A DNA stretch of 37,643 bases from Caldibacillus thermoamylovorans. GTDB lineage: Bacteria; Bacillota; Bacilli; Bacillales; Caldibacillaceae. Positions 1-14,409 of the stretch are shown here, in pieces. Made by a program: the position numbers and the translations under genes. The notes under the pieces were generated by a model. It made no database searches and was not told the origin of the DNA. It saw only the letters and a program-made list of their open reading frames with translations. The stretch lies in assembly GCF_000751775.1 (NCBI RefSeq), contig NZ_CCRF01000101.1, positions 1 to 37,643 of the forward strand, in the 5' to 3' direction. Each line of letters starts with the position of its first letter. Positions within the stretch are counted from its first letter, which is position 1.

Positions 1-780
1 TGAGAACCGCACTCGTCGCCAAAATTGAGCGTTTTTCAACTGAAAATGGTGACGAGAACAGCTCTCGTCGCCAAAATCGGGTGTTTCTGAACTAAAAATG
101 GTGACGAGAACCGCACTCGTCGCCAAATTTGAGCGCTTTTCAACTAAAAATGGTGACGAGAACGAGGCTCGTCGTCAAATATTTGCGTTTTTTAACTGAA
201 AACGGTGACGAGATTGGCTCTCGTCGCCAAAATTGGACGTTTCCTGGCTCAAAATAGCGACGAGAACGGCCCTCGTCGCTAAAATAGAGCATTTTCCGCA
301 TCAAAATGGTGACGAGAACCGCACTCGTCGCCTAAATTGAGCATTTCTCAACCAAAAATGGTAACGAGAACAGCTCTCGTCGTCGAAAATGGACGTTTCC
401 TGGCTCAAAACGGCGACGAGATTGGCCCTCGTCGCTAAAATAGAGCATTTTCCGCATCAAAATGGTGACGAGAACCGCACTCGTCGCCTAAATTGAGCAT
501 TTCTCAACTAAAAATGGTAACGAGAACAGCTCTCGTCGTCGAAAATGGACGTTTCCTTGCTCAAAACGGTGACGAGATTGGCCCTCGTCGCCAAAATAGA
601 TCATTTTCCGCATCAAAATGGTGACGAGATTAGCTCTCGTCGTCAAATTTGGGCGTTTTTCAACTAAAAATGGTGACGAGATTAGCTCTCGTCGTCAAAT
701 TCGGGCATTTCCCTGCTCAAAATAGCGACGAGAATGACTGGACTGTTTCGTCGCCAAAATATGCCGTCTCCCACCTCAAA
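1..780 (+). repeat. 52-bp tandem repeat array 1 (about 15 units)
   Basis: Unit starts, taken at the conserved GG(T/C)GACGAG, fall at 48, 100, 152, 204, 256, 308, 360, 412, 464, 516, 568, 620, 672 and 724, an exact 52-bp step each time. A partial unit opens the window and the last unit (724 onward) carries an insertion in its loop. Each unit has a palindromic core, GACGAG-N7-CTCGTC, followed by an A/T-rich half with AAAAT, TTTTT and AAAAAT tracts about 10-11 bp apart. No open frame runs through it. It lies downstream of the murA terminator; the gene to its left is outside the window. It is not CRISPR, because the 'spacers' are degenerate copies of one another. Confidence 0.95.
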
Positions 781-786
781 ATAACA

Positions 787-822
787 ATAAAAAAGGTTGG
801 CTTTCATTAGAACCAACCTTTT
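787..822 (-). terminator. Intrinsic terminator of murA
   Basis: On the minus strand an 8-bp stem AAGGTTGG/CCAACCTT (813-820 with 793-800, 12-nt loop) is followed by a T run (complement of 789-794). It starts about 15 nt after the murA stop codon. Confidence 0.9.
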
Positions 823-834
823 TCATTCCATATG

Positions 835-2145
835 TTATTTAACATTGGCAGCTAGTTTGGCGACCATTGCCTCCTCTTCTTTTTCCACATCATAAATTCG
901 TTCAATGTCCGCTCCTAAGGCGGCCAGTTTACCGTGGAAGTTGACATAACCGCGGTCTAAGTGTTGGAGTTCTGTTACGCGGGTAATTCCATCAGCAGCA
1001 AGACCTGCAATAATAAGAGCCGCTCCTGCACGTAAATCAGTAGCTGCGACTTCTGCTCCTTGTAAATCTGAAGGTCCATTAATGATAACCGATCTGCCTT
1101 CAATTTTAATATTGGCATTCATACGGCGGAATTCTTCAACATGCATGAAACGATTTTCAAAAACCGTTTCTGTAATCATACTCGTGCCTTCTGATTTCAG
1201 TAAGAGGGCCATCACTTGAGCTTGCATATCAGTAGGAAAACCTGGGTATGGCATTGTTTTAATATCGACAGCTTTCAATTTATCCGGTGCGATTACACGG
1301 ACTCCTTCAGCTTCTTCAATAAACTCTACACCCATTTCCTCTAACTTTGCGACTAAAGAAGATAAATGTTCAGGTACCGCTCCTTTTACATAAACATTTC
1401 CCCCGGTAATTGCTGCAGCTGTAATAAATGTGCCTGCTTCAATTCGATCCGGGATTATCGTATGGTCTGCACCATATAGTCGATCTACACCTTCTATACG
1501 GATGGTTTCTGTTCCTGCCCCCTTAACAATTGCTCCCATACTTGTTAAATAATTTGCCAAATCGACTATTTCCGGTTCTTTGGCACAGTTTTCAAGAATG
1601 GTTGTTCCTTCCGCCAGTGCTGCTGCCATCATGACATTTTCAGTTGCACCAACACTTGGAATATCAAAGTAAATTTTCGCTCCCTTTAGTTTGCCATCCA
1701 CTCTTGCGTCAATAAAGCCATTACCTACTTTAACAACTGCCCCCATCGCTTCAAAGCCTTTTAAATGTTGGTCAATCGGTCTTGTACCGATTGCACATCC
1801 ACCGGGTAACGCTACGCGGGCACGACCTAGCCTGGCTAAGAGTGGCCCCATAACCAATACAGAGGCTCGCATTTTTCGAACATATTCAAAAGGAGCTTCC
1901 GCGGTTAGCTCTCTTGTTGCATCAATGTGAACCATATTATTTTGAAATTCAACTTCCGCATTTAAATATCTTAAAACTTCATTAATTGTATACACATCCG
2001 AGAGAGACGGTACATCCCGAATGATACTTTTTCCATCACTTGCAAGTAGTGAAGCGGCGATTACTGGTAAAACGGCATTTTTGGCTCCTTCTACTTTTAC
2101 GGTGCCGTTCAATCTCTTCCCGCCGCGGACGATGATTTTATCCAA
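835..2145 (-). CDS. murA: UDP-N-acetylglucosamine 1-carboxyvinyltransferase
   Basis: This enzyme transfers enolpyruvate from PEP to UDP-GlcNAc, the first committed cytoplasmic step of peptidoglycan synthesis and the target of fosfomycin. The 436-aa length is normal for the family. Visible landmarks are the K22-N23 pair near the N-terminus, the catalytic loop GGCAIGTRP with Cys117, which is the fosfomycin-reactive residue, and the FPTD segment with Asp306. The start codon is TTG at 2143-2145, seven bases after a strong GGAGGGG ribosome site; no better ATG exists. Its position next to ywmB and the atp operon marks it as the MurAA-type copy of bacilli. It ends in an intrinsic terminator. Confidence 0.97.
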   Translation of the reverse strand: MDKIIVRGGKRLNGTVKVEGAKNAVLPVIAASLLASDGKSIIRDVPSLSDVYTINEVLRYLNAEVEFQNNMVHIDATRELTAEAPFEYVRKMRASVLVMGPLLARLGRARVALPGGCAIGTRPIDQHLKGFEAMGAVVKVGNGFIDARVDGKLKGAKIYFDIPSVGATENVMMAAALAEGTTILENCAKEPEIVDLANYLTSMGAIVKGAGTETIRIEGVDRLYGADHTIIPDRIEAGTFITAAAITGGNVYVKGAVPEHLSSLVAKLEEMGVEFIEEAEGVRVIAPDKLKAVDIKTMPYPGFPTDMQAQVMALLLKSEGTSMITETVFENRFMHVEEFRRMNANIKIEGRSVIINGPSDLQGAEVAATDLRAGAALIIAGLAADGITRVTELQHLDRGYVNFHGKLAALGADIERIYDVEKEEEAMVAKLAANVK

Positions 2146-2178
2146 ATGTATTCCCCTCCGCGTCCAATATCTGTTATA

Positions 2179-2931
2179 TTAATATTCAATTGTCAATATC
2201 GGTGTTCCAATTACAAAGGTTGTTTTATCTTCATTCGCTGTTTTTCTCAACGAAATCTGCAAATCAAAGGATCCCGCTTCAGTGGGGATTTCCTTTGTAA
2301 ACAGTGGACTGTTTACTGTCAGAGAAACAAAATTATTCTCCACTAAGTTTTCAATCATTTTTCCATTAAAGTTATGAATAATTGTCATTGATTTTTCCAG
2401 CAAAGACTTATTAATCATATCATTGAACTCTCCCTTTATACAAGAAAAAAAGGATGGACTTTTGTGAAAAAATTTTGGTAAAAAATACTCTTGTCGCTTA
2501 TCTACAAGATGATTGACTTTTTCGTTCCATTCCGACCCTTTTATCTCATAAAGGATGAATCCTTGGATATTTTCACCAATTAATTCGGTTGTGAGTTGGA
2601 TTTTTTCAGCATACGGAAGTGATTGGTCAGAGGATTTTCCAGTTAAAATCAACCGATCTTGACTGATTTGTTTTTCCCAAGTAAAGTCTGGAATTTCTTT
2701 TTGCCACTGATCGGCAACTTTTTCAAAATCTGCATAGGAAAAATCCAATTCCAATTCTTCCCTAGCAAGGACTGACCATTCCTCGATATTTCCATTATGT
2801 TTACTGATTATATCCATCATTTTATTCAAATCCGAATCATTTGTTACAGAGTTAGCTTTACCAGAAAAAATAAGAATAAAAATGAAAAATAGCGTACATA
2901 CTGTCATTTGTAAATAAAACCTTTTACTCAT
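2179..2931 (-). CDS. ywmB: YwmB-family (DUF1779) exported protein
   Basis: A 250-aa protein of the YwmB family, function not established. The N-terminus (about residues 5-23) is a hydrophobic export or anchor segment after a short basic start, MSKR; the rest is soluble and mixed alpha/beta in composition. The open frame extends 16 codons upstream, but the ATG at 2931 is preceded by GGGGAGAGG at good spacing, so I start there. It sits 33 bp upstream of murA on the same strand, as in B. subtilis, and may be co-transcribed with it. Family assignment rests on gene order plus remembered similarity, not on a motif search. Confidence 0.8.
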   Translation of the reverse strand: MSKRFYLQMTVCTLFFIFILIFSGKANSVTNDSDLNKMMDIISKHNGNIEEWSVLAREELELDFSYADFEKVADQWQKEIPDFTWEKQISQDRLILTGKSSDQSLPYAEKIQLTTELIGENIQGFILYEIKGSEWNEKVNHLVDKRQEYFLPKFFHKSPSFFSCIKGEFNDMINKSLLEKSMTIIHNFNGKMIENLVENNFVSLTVNSPLFTKEIPTEAGSFDLQISLRKTANEDKTTFVIGTPILTIEY

Positions 2932-3060
2932 GTTCCTCTCCCCTTTACTACCATTGTTGGTTAAAAAGGGGGATGTCATACATGGTAAAAGTCGTCACAA
3001 TTTGACACGGTTTACTCCTGAAAAAATCATGTGAATATCTGTAAAACGCCCGACACCTAA

Positions 3061-3318
3061 TTATTTCAAATTACTTTCATCCATGTTCATTATGTAGGGA
3101 ATTTGTCTGGACCAAACGATATAATCCAGAAAAAAATTAGCTACGATTGACCCTATGGCTATCGCTAATAAAATATATAGGAGCCGCCCTTGCGTTACCC
3201 GATTTTTTCGAATAAACTTTTCAAAATTCAATGATTGCAATGCCCACCATGCCAGGGCAATAAAAATTAAATTAGCGACAATACTTAATATACTGAAAAC
3301 CCCGACATTTGAAAGCAT
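3061..3318 (-). CDS. ywzB: YwzB-family (DUF1146) small membrane protein
   Basis: An 85-aa membrane protein with two predicted transmembrane helices (about residues 5-25 and 45-65) separated by a basic loop (KFIRKNR). The pattern WWALQSLN in helix 1 and NFFLDYI after helix 2 is typical of the DUF1146/YwzB family, whose function is unknown. I chose the ATG at 3318, eight bases after AAGGAG; a GTG three codons upstream would sit almost on the ribosome site. The neighbours ywmB and atpC agree with the conserved bacillar order. Confidence 0.8.
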   Translation of the reverse strand: MLSNVGVFSILSIVANLIFIALAWWALQSLNFEKFIRKNRVTQGRLLYILLAIAIGSIVANFFLDYIVWSRQIPYIMNMDESNLK

Positions 3319-3705
3319 AGCACACACTCCTTTTTGAATTTTGAATGGCTAGTACATACAATGTATATTTTAACATAGGAAATAAATTTATAAATTACTT
3401 TTTTCTTCCAAAAAGGAAATTATTTTGTGAAATATTTCATTTAAATGAAGGTGATTACAGTTTCTGGAAACTTGTTACGTCTTTCTATTAAAATTATCCA
3501 CAATGTGTGAATTATTTTACGGGAAAATACTATCGAATTTTTATCAACTTCTATTTTCTCAACCCATTTATACACATATTTTACAAGGATTATCCACAAA
3601 TTAAGCTAAGATATCCACTTTTCTAATGCATTTGTCCACAATATTCACCGATATATCCACAACAATTGAGCTGCTAAAATCCGCGGAAAAATAGAATATA
3701 CACTG
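3319..3705. promoter_or_regulatory. DnaA-box cluster between ywzB and atpC
   Basis: Five boxes in the same orientation lie within 168 bp of AT-rich DNA. Perfect matches to TTATNCACA are at 3494-3502, 3568-3576 and 3590-3598. One-mismatch boxes are at 3632-3640 (TTGTCCACA) and 3653-3661 (ATATCCACA). No gene is seen here. Such clusters bind the initiator DnaA in bacilli; binding at this site is inferred from sequence only. Confidence 0.65.
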
Positions 3706-3859
3706 AAGTATAGGGAGCTCGCTCAGCACCTGTTGCGCTCCGCAAAACTCGGCGACTGCCGAACCTTTAGGGGAAAGCAAAGACGTAGTTCATCGGAAAA
3801 ATATATAATTTTTTCGAGCGTGGTGTGTTGCTTTGAAGCTTTTCCTTTGAACTATACTT
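3706..3859. other. GC-rich hairpin element bounded by an 8-bp inverted repeat
   Basis: AAGTATAG at 3706-3713 and its reverse complement CTATACTT at 3852-3859 bracket about 154 bp that is much richer in GC than its surroundings. Inside are two adjacent perfect short hairpins: TTGCG-ctc-CGCAA (3733-3745) and TCGGC-gact-GCCGA (3749-3762). It has no open frame of note. It could be a degenerate mobile element or a structured RNA; I do not recognise it. Confidence 0.4.
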
Positions 3860-3911
3860 AAAACCTAAAATTTCTCACTGCACTACCTTGCTGGAAATTA
3901 TACTTAACACA

Positions 3912-3943
3912 CAAAAAAATCCCCTTAGCGGTTGGCTAAGAGG
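3912..3943 (-). terminator. Intrinsic terminator of the atp operon
   Basis: On the minus strand a 9-bp stem (3935-3943 with 3921-3929, one G-U pair, 5-nt loop) is followed by seven T residues (complement of 3913-3919). It begins 29 bp after the atpC stop. Confidence 0.92.
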
Positions 3944-3971
3944 ACTTTTCCGGATAAACGTGTACGTTACG

Positions 3972-4382
<411 letters not shown>

Positions 4383-4403
4383 TTATCCTCCTCATAATCC
4401 AAA

Positions 4404-5840
<1,437 letters not shown>

Positions 5841-5896
5841 CTATGTTACTTTTGTCCGTTCATTTGAAAAGTGTATGATTATCGTTTATTTGAAAT

Positions 5897-6760
<864 letters not shown>

Positions 6761-6835
6761 TCACCACCTTATTGATTGATAAGCCTTTGTTATACGTTCG
6801 GTAAGTGGAGAAGTTCCCCCTCGATCACGAACCGG

Positions 6836-8350
<1,515 letters not shown>

Positions 8351-8372
8351 TCATTTCACCCCTTATTACGAT

Positions 8373-8908
8373 TTATCCTAATAGTTCGCGTTTGAGGCCG
8401 TCTAGTTTGCCACGCAAACTTCCGTCAAAGATGCGATTTCCAATTTGAATTTTTAAACCACCTAGTAAATCATTGTTAACAACGTTCTCTATTTCCAGTG
8501 ATACTTTATTCATTTTCTTGGCGAATACGCTTGAAATCGCTAATTTTTCTTCGTCTGTAAGTGCACGGACTGATTCCACTTTCGCTGTTGCAATTCCTTT
8601 TTGATCATAGGACATTTCAATATATGCATCGATCATTGGAATTATCGAATCGACTCGATGACGGTCGGTTAACAATAGCAACGTATTTAATACATATGGT
8701 GAAAAGTCAGCACAAGCTTTTTTCAACGCATTGTGTTTTTCCTGATTTGAAACTTGCGGTGACTTTAAAAATGTCAAAATATCTTTATTGGAACCGAAAA
8801 CTTCTTTGATGATTAGCAGTTCACTTTCAATTTGATCCACCAAATTTTTTTCTTGAGCTAACTGGAAAAGAGCAACAGCATACTTTGTTCCTGCAATGGT
8901 CTTACTCA

Positions 8909-8909
<1 letters not shown>
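8373..8909 (-). CDS. atpH: F1Fo ATP synthase delta subunit
   Basis: The 178-aa OSCP/delta subunit that joins the b-dimer of the peripheral stalk to the top of F1. Typical features are the N-terminal helical domain starting with AGTKYAVALFQLAQE and the C-terminal beta/alpha part with NDLLGGLKIQIGNRIFDGSL. Its ATG shares one base with the atpF stop codon (TAATG arrangement), so the two genes are likely translationally coupled. Confidence 0.96.
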
Positions 8910-9921
<1,012 letters not shown>

Positions 9922-10190
9922 TTAATAAAATCCTCCTTTAATTTATAAAAATGTGTATTGTTTTCATGTTCGTGAACTACCCGCCACTTATTTAGTTAAA
10001 TTTGAAGCAGGGGTTTCCAAAGGCATTTAGTTATCTAGGATTCTCATTCTTTGGGGCGTGTTCACTCCGCCGCTTAAGCTTAAGACAGTTATGTCTACAG
10101 CTGCTTTTCTGTTCTGTGACGATGCATCTCCCGCCTAAACGTTATCACGTTTCAAGAAGGGAAGTTAATCGCCTGAAAATGATATTTATA
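9922..10190 (-). other. Long atpB-atpE spacer with palindromes
   Basis: A 269-bp gap inside the operon. It holds AAACGT-tatc-ACGTTT (10137-10152), the 12-bp palindrome CTTAAGCTTAAG (10073-10084) and AGACA-gtta-TGTCT (10083-10096), as well as the atpE ribosome site at its atpE end. There is no plausible gene on either strand. It may be a structured leader segment for atpE, a processing site or a decayed insertion. Confidence 0.45.
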
Positions 10191-11295
<1,105 letters not shown>

Positions 11296-11356
11296 TTTTA
11301 TACTTCTCCTAAAGTCCGGGTTAGGCCGCACAAATATTTTCAAGCACACCAACCTT

Positions 11357-11386
11357 ATTTTACACCTAAAAAATGCTATTTGAAAA
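11357..11386 (-). promoter_or_regulatory. Putative sigma-A promoter of the atp operon
   Basis: On the minus strand TTTTCA (-35, 11381-11386) and TAAAAT (-10, 11357-11362) are 18 bp apart, predicting a leader of about 55 nt before atpI. The -35 match is weak, so this is tentative. Confidence 0.35.
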
Positions 11387-11445
11387 AAATTTATATTGTA
11401 GTTTAGGAATAAATGATTATGTTGATGTTCAGATTTCAAAATCAT

Positions 11446-11898
11446 ATTTTCTGAGCGGTTATCTTCTATAGATTACAACCCGATAACGAAATTAAAACTA
11501 ATAAAAGGTTTTGAAAAGGGGCTTAAATGATATTATACAATAGCATTTATATGGGAATGTGAAATTTCCACTAATTTTTTTTGTCCAGAAGTTTTCATTT
11601 CCGTCAAAAAAGTTCATAAAAGAACAAAAATCGCCATACAAAAAACCATAATTTTACAAATAAATGATGTATTCAAGTAGTTCATATTTTAACGAAAGAA
11701 ATTTCATTATTACGATGGATTTTCAACTGTAAATAAGTTGAAAACCCTATCACCATACACTAAATAAGACTACAATAGTCTAGTTTTTATGTCAATTTAT
11801 ATACATAGAAAATATCGGTCTGTTTTTCGAGAATCAGTTATCATTCACAAATTTGTAACATTTTAACAATGTGTGGATAAATTATGAAATATCCCGGA
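11446..11898. other. Gene-free gap between atpI and vpr
   Basis: This is AT-rich DNA without a credible gene. It contains a perfect 9-bp inverted repeat TTTTCAACT/AGTTGAAAA (11720-11728 and 11736-11744), a 6-bp one AGACTA-caa-TAGTCT (11767-11781) followed on the plus strand by AGTTTTTAT, and a perfect DnaA box in minus orientation at 11872-11880, with a one-mismatch box TCATTCACA at 11841-11849. None is a convincing vpr terminator. Confidence 0.5.
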
Positions 11899-14160
11899 TT
11901 ATTGTATTTCTATCAGTTGTTCAATGAAGTCTTCCTTTCCGGACTTTTTTGCAAACGCTACAGCAATATAGGTCCCTTTTTGCAAGTCTTTCTCTTGTTT
12001 AATTGTTTTTGTAATTAAGCCGCGCCGGACATTTTTTTCCCAATCCAAGTAATCGATAAATCGGTACGTATCCGGATCAAACAGGGCAATCCCAAATTCA
12101 TCGGCGCCGCCCGGCAAATATGTTTCATATTTATAGAGATCCTCCCTCTCCGATTTTTCAAAGGAGAATTGCATAATTCGCGGATAATCCGGTTCAGCAA
12201 CAACATATAAATACGGGATATGAATGGTTTGGCTTCCGCTGTGCATGTCAATGAACCCATTATAAATCTCATTTTTCTTATGTTGGTTTTTTACTTCTAT
12301 ACCAATGGTTATTTGTTTTTTCTCTTTTGGCTTTAAGTAAAATGGACTCGGCAAATCCCATGCAATAGTATCAGAGCGGAGTGGTGTAGAAAATGTACAG
12401 CGAATGGCGTGATCACTAACATTTTCTACCGTTATCATTTTCTTCGTTTCTTCAAATGTTTTCCCTTTTACTTTTCCATATTGAAGGGCAGCAGGCTGAA
12501 TGATCGTCTCGGTACGTAATGCTTCCTCCATTTGAATCCGCCCGGCTCCTTGTTCAAATGACTGGTACAATTGATTTGCTTCATTTAAAAGTGGTTTGCT
12601 TGTACTCATGAGAACTGCTTTAATTTGTTCCGGGGTCCAGTCCGGATTTGCTTGTTTTAGAATGGCACTTGCCCCGGCAACATGCGGGGCAGACATACTT
12701 GTTCCTGCCAGCGGTTTATATCCGCCCGGCACTGTGCTTTCAATCGCAACACCCGGGGCAACGACGTCCGGTTTTATTTCCCAGCTAAATGTAACCGGCC
12801 CGCGGGAACTAAAATCCGCCAGCCTATCTTGTTCGTTTTTATTTACTATTTTAGCCGGCGTATTGCTCGTTTCTATAAGTTTCAGAAGATGTTCCCCATC
12901 TTTTTTTGATAGGAAAGCAACCGGTAAATTCATTTCACCATCCAACATTCCTAAAACCGCCTCATCTTCATTATTATAGATGATGACCGCCTTTGCCCCA
13001 TATTTTTCAGCCGTACGGACTTTATCAGAAAAAGTTAGTTTTCCTCTCTTAAGGAGAACAATTTTCCCGTTCACATCTACATCTTGGTAATCTTTTTCTC
13101 TTCCTAATCCACCGGCAACTATCATATATGATCGATCGAGATTCCATGGCTTTGAACCGGTAAGAGGGGAGAGGCGAAATTGTTGACCATAATAGTCTAC
13201 ATACGGTATTTGAATCTCCGGCGTACTCGCACCGACCGAAATTGCTTGATGGGAAGTCCCCGGGGAACCTACCGTCCATAAATCCGGTCCTGAATTACCA
13301 TTCGATGTGACTGCGACAATCCCGTTTTCCACCGCTTTATCTAAGGCAAGACTGGTTGGCAAATCCGGTCCGTTGATACTTGTACCCAAAGAAAGGTTTA
13401 ACACATCAACCCGGTCCTTGATGGCTTGTTCAACGGCAGCAATGATCATCTCTGTTGTCCCAAATCCACCGGGTCCTAAGGCGCGATAGGCATAGATTTC
13501 CGCTTCCGGAGCAACACCTGTCATTTTTCCATTTGCGGCAATCACACCTGCCACATGCGTTCCGTGAAACGTATTATTTGGGCCCATATCGACTGTTTCC
13601 ATCGGGTCATAATCATTATCGACAAAATCATACCCTTTGACATATGATTTTCGTAAATCCGGATGTGTGTAATCGATTCCCGTGTCAATAATGCCTACTT
13701 TGATTCCTTTTCCTGTTAAGTGGTTTCCATTTTTGTCGGTGAGATGGCGAATTTTACTTGTACCAATATAATTAATGCTGTTGAAAGTACCGTTTGAAAT
13801 TTGCGGATAGGGACTTATATCCAGTTTGTATGTATAGGACGGATAGATGTTTTCAATGGAGGTTTTTTCGGCCAATTTTTTTATTTGGCTACTCGGACCC
13901 ATTACAGAAAAACCGTTAAATATATTTTGAAAATGATACCTTAACTTCAGGTCCGGATAGGATTGGAGTAGTTGTTTCGCTTCACTTTCGGTCATCGGTT
14001 TATTTACTTTTACGATGACCGTTTGTTGCGTATCTTCATCTTGAGGAAGGGCAGGTCTTTCATATTTTCCTGCGTACACGTACTTTATGTTTATTGGGGC
14101 AGATAAAACGAAGATAGAAAAAATTAAGCAGAGAACGAAACATTTGCGGGCTATTTTCAT
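11899..14160 (-). CDS. vpr: Secreted subtilisin-family serine protease, Vpr-like
   Basis: A 753-aa S8 peptidase. In order: a signal peptide (about 1-30); an I9-type propeptide (about 45-115) that would be cleaved off; the catalytic domain with Asp159 (IIDTGIDYTHPD), His199 (HGTHVAG), oxyanion Asn near 289 and Ser488 (GTSMSAPHVAG); a protease-associated (PA) domain inserted between His and Ser (about 330-440); and a C-terminal beta-rich region. This is the architecture of B. subtilis Vpr, an extracellular protease of about 806 aa. The ATG at 14160 lies seven bases after GGGAGG; a TTG two codons upstream is too close. It probably supplies peptides to the transporter encoded further right. Confidence 0.9.
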   Translation of the reverse strand: MKIARKCFVLCLIFSIFVLSAPINIKYVYAGKYERPALPQDEDTQQTVIVKVNKPMTESEAKQLLQSYPDLKLRYHFQNIFNGFSVMGPSSQIKKLAEKTSIENIYPSYTYKLDISPYPQISNGTFNSINYIGTSKIRHLTDKNGNHLTGKGIKVGIIDTGIDYTHPDLRKSYVKGYDFVDNDYDPMETVDMGPNNTFHGTHVAGVIAANGKMTGVAPEAEIYAYRALGPGGFGTTEMIIAAVEQAIKDRVDVLNLSLGTSINGPDLPTSLALDKAVENGIVAVTSNGNSGPDLWTVGSPGTSHQAISVGASTPEIQIPYVDYYGQQFRLSPLTGSKPWNLDRSYMIVAGGLGREKDYQDVDVNGKIVLLKRGKLTFSDKVRTAEKYGAKAVIIYNNEDEAVLGMLDGEMNLPVAFLSKKDGEHLLKLIETSNTPAKIVNKNEQDRLADFSSRGPVTFSWEIKPDVVAPGVAIESTVPGGYKPLAGTSMSAPHVAGASAILKQANPDWTPEQIKAVLMSTSKPLLNEANQLYQSFEQGAGRIQMEEALRTETIIQPAALQYGKVKGKTFEETKKMITVENVSDHAIRCTFSTPLRSDTIAWDLPSPFYLKPKEKKQITIGIEVKNQHKKNEIYNGFIDMHSGSQTIHIPYLYVVAEPDYPRIMQFSFEKSEREDLYKYETYLPGGADEFGIALFDPDTYRFIDYLDWEKNVRRGLITKTIKQEKDLQKGTYIAVAFAKKSGKEDFIEQLIEIQ

Positions 14161-14217
14161 AATCAAACCTCCCTGATTGAATAACTTTCCTATTAGTATG
14201 TCTGGGAAATTTGGATT

Positions 14218-14370
14218 TATTAGGTTTGATTAGGAACGGCCACTTGGTCTGCGGTTACGAATGTATTAGGTCTGAATGGGAACGTGCCACTTGGTCTGCG
14301 GTTAAATTTTATTGGGTTTCCAAATCTTAGGTAATGGCAGACCACATCTAGTCTGCAGTGTCAGATTTAT
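14218..14370. repeat. Three imperfect copies of a 46-60-bp repeat
   Basis: Copies begin at TATTAGGT near 14218, TATTAGGT at 14264 and TATTGGGT near 14310. The first two share GCCACTTGGTCTGCGGTTA. The third contains a hairpin GCAGAC-N8-GTCTGC. It is a second small repeat family, unrelated in sequence to the 52-bp array next to it, and lies in the region upstream of vpr. Confidence 0.6.
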
Positions 14371-14409
14371 TACTTGAGTTTCGCACCTTGGAAACCAATA
14401 AATTGGTAA

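Noticed and set aside
1-780. CRISPR array
   Set aside because: The sequences between palindromes are degenerate copies of each other, not unique spacers. The repeat part is not near-identical, and no cas gene is present.
12015-13640. Several open frames antisense to or out of frame with vpr
   Set aside because: They overlap a complete protease gene with intact catalytic motifs and have no independent support.
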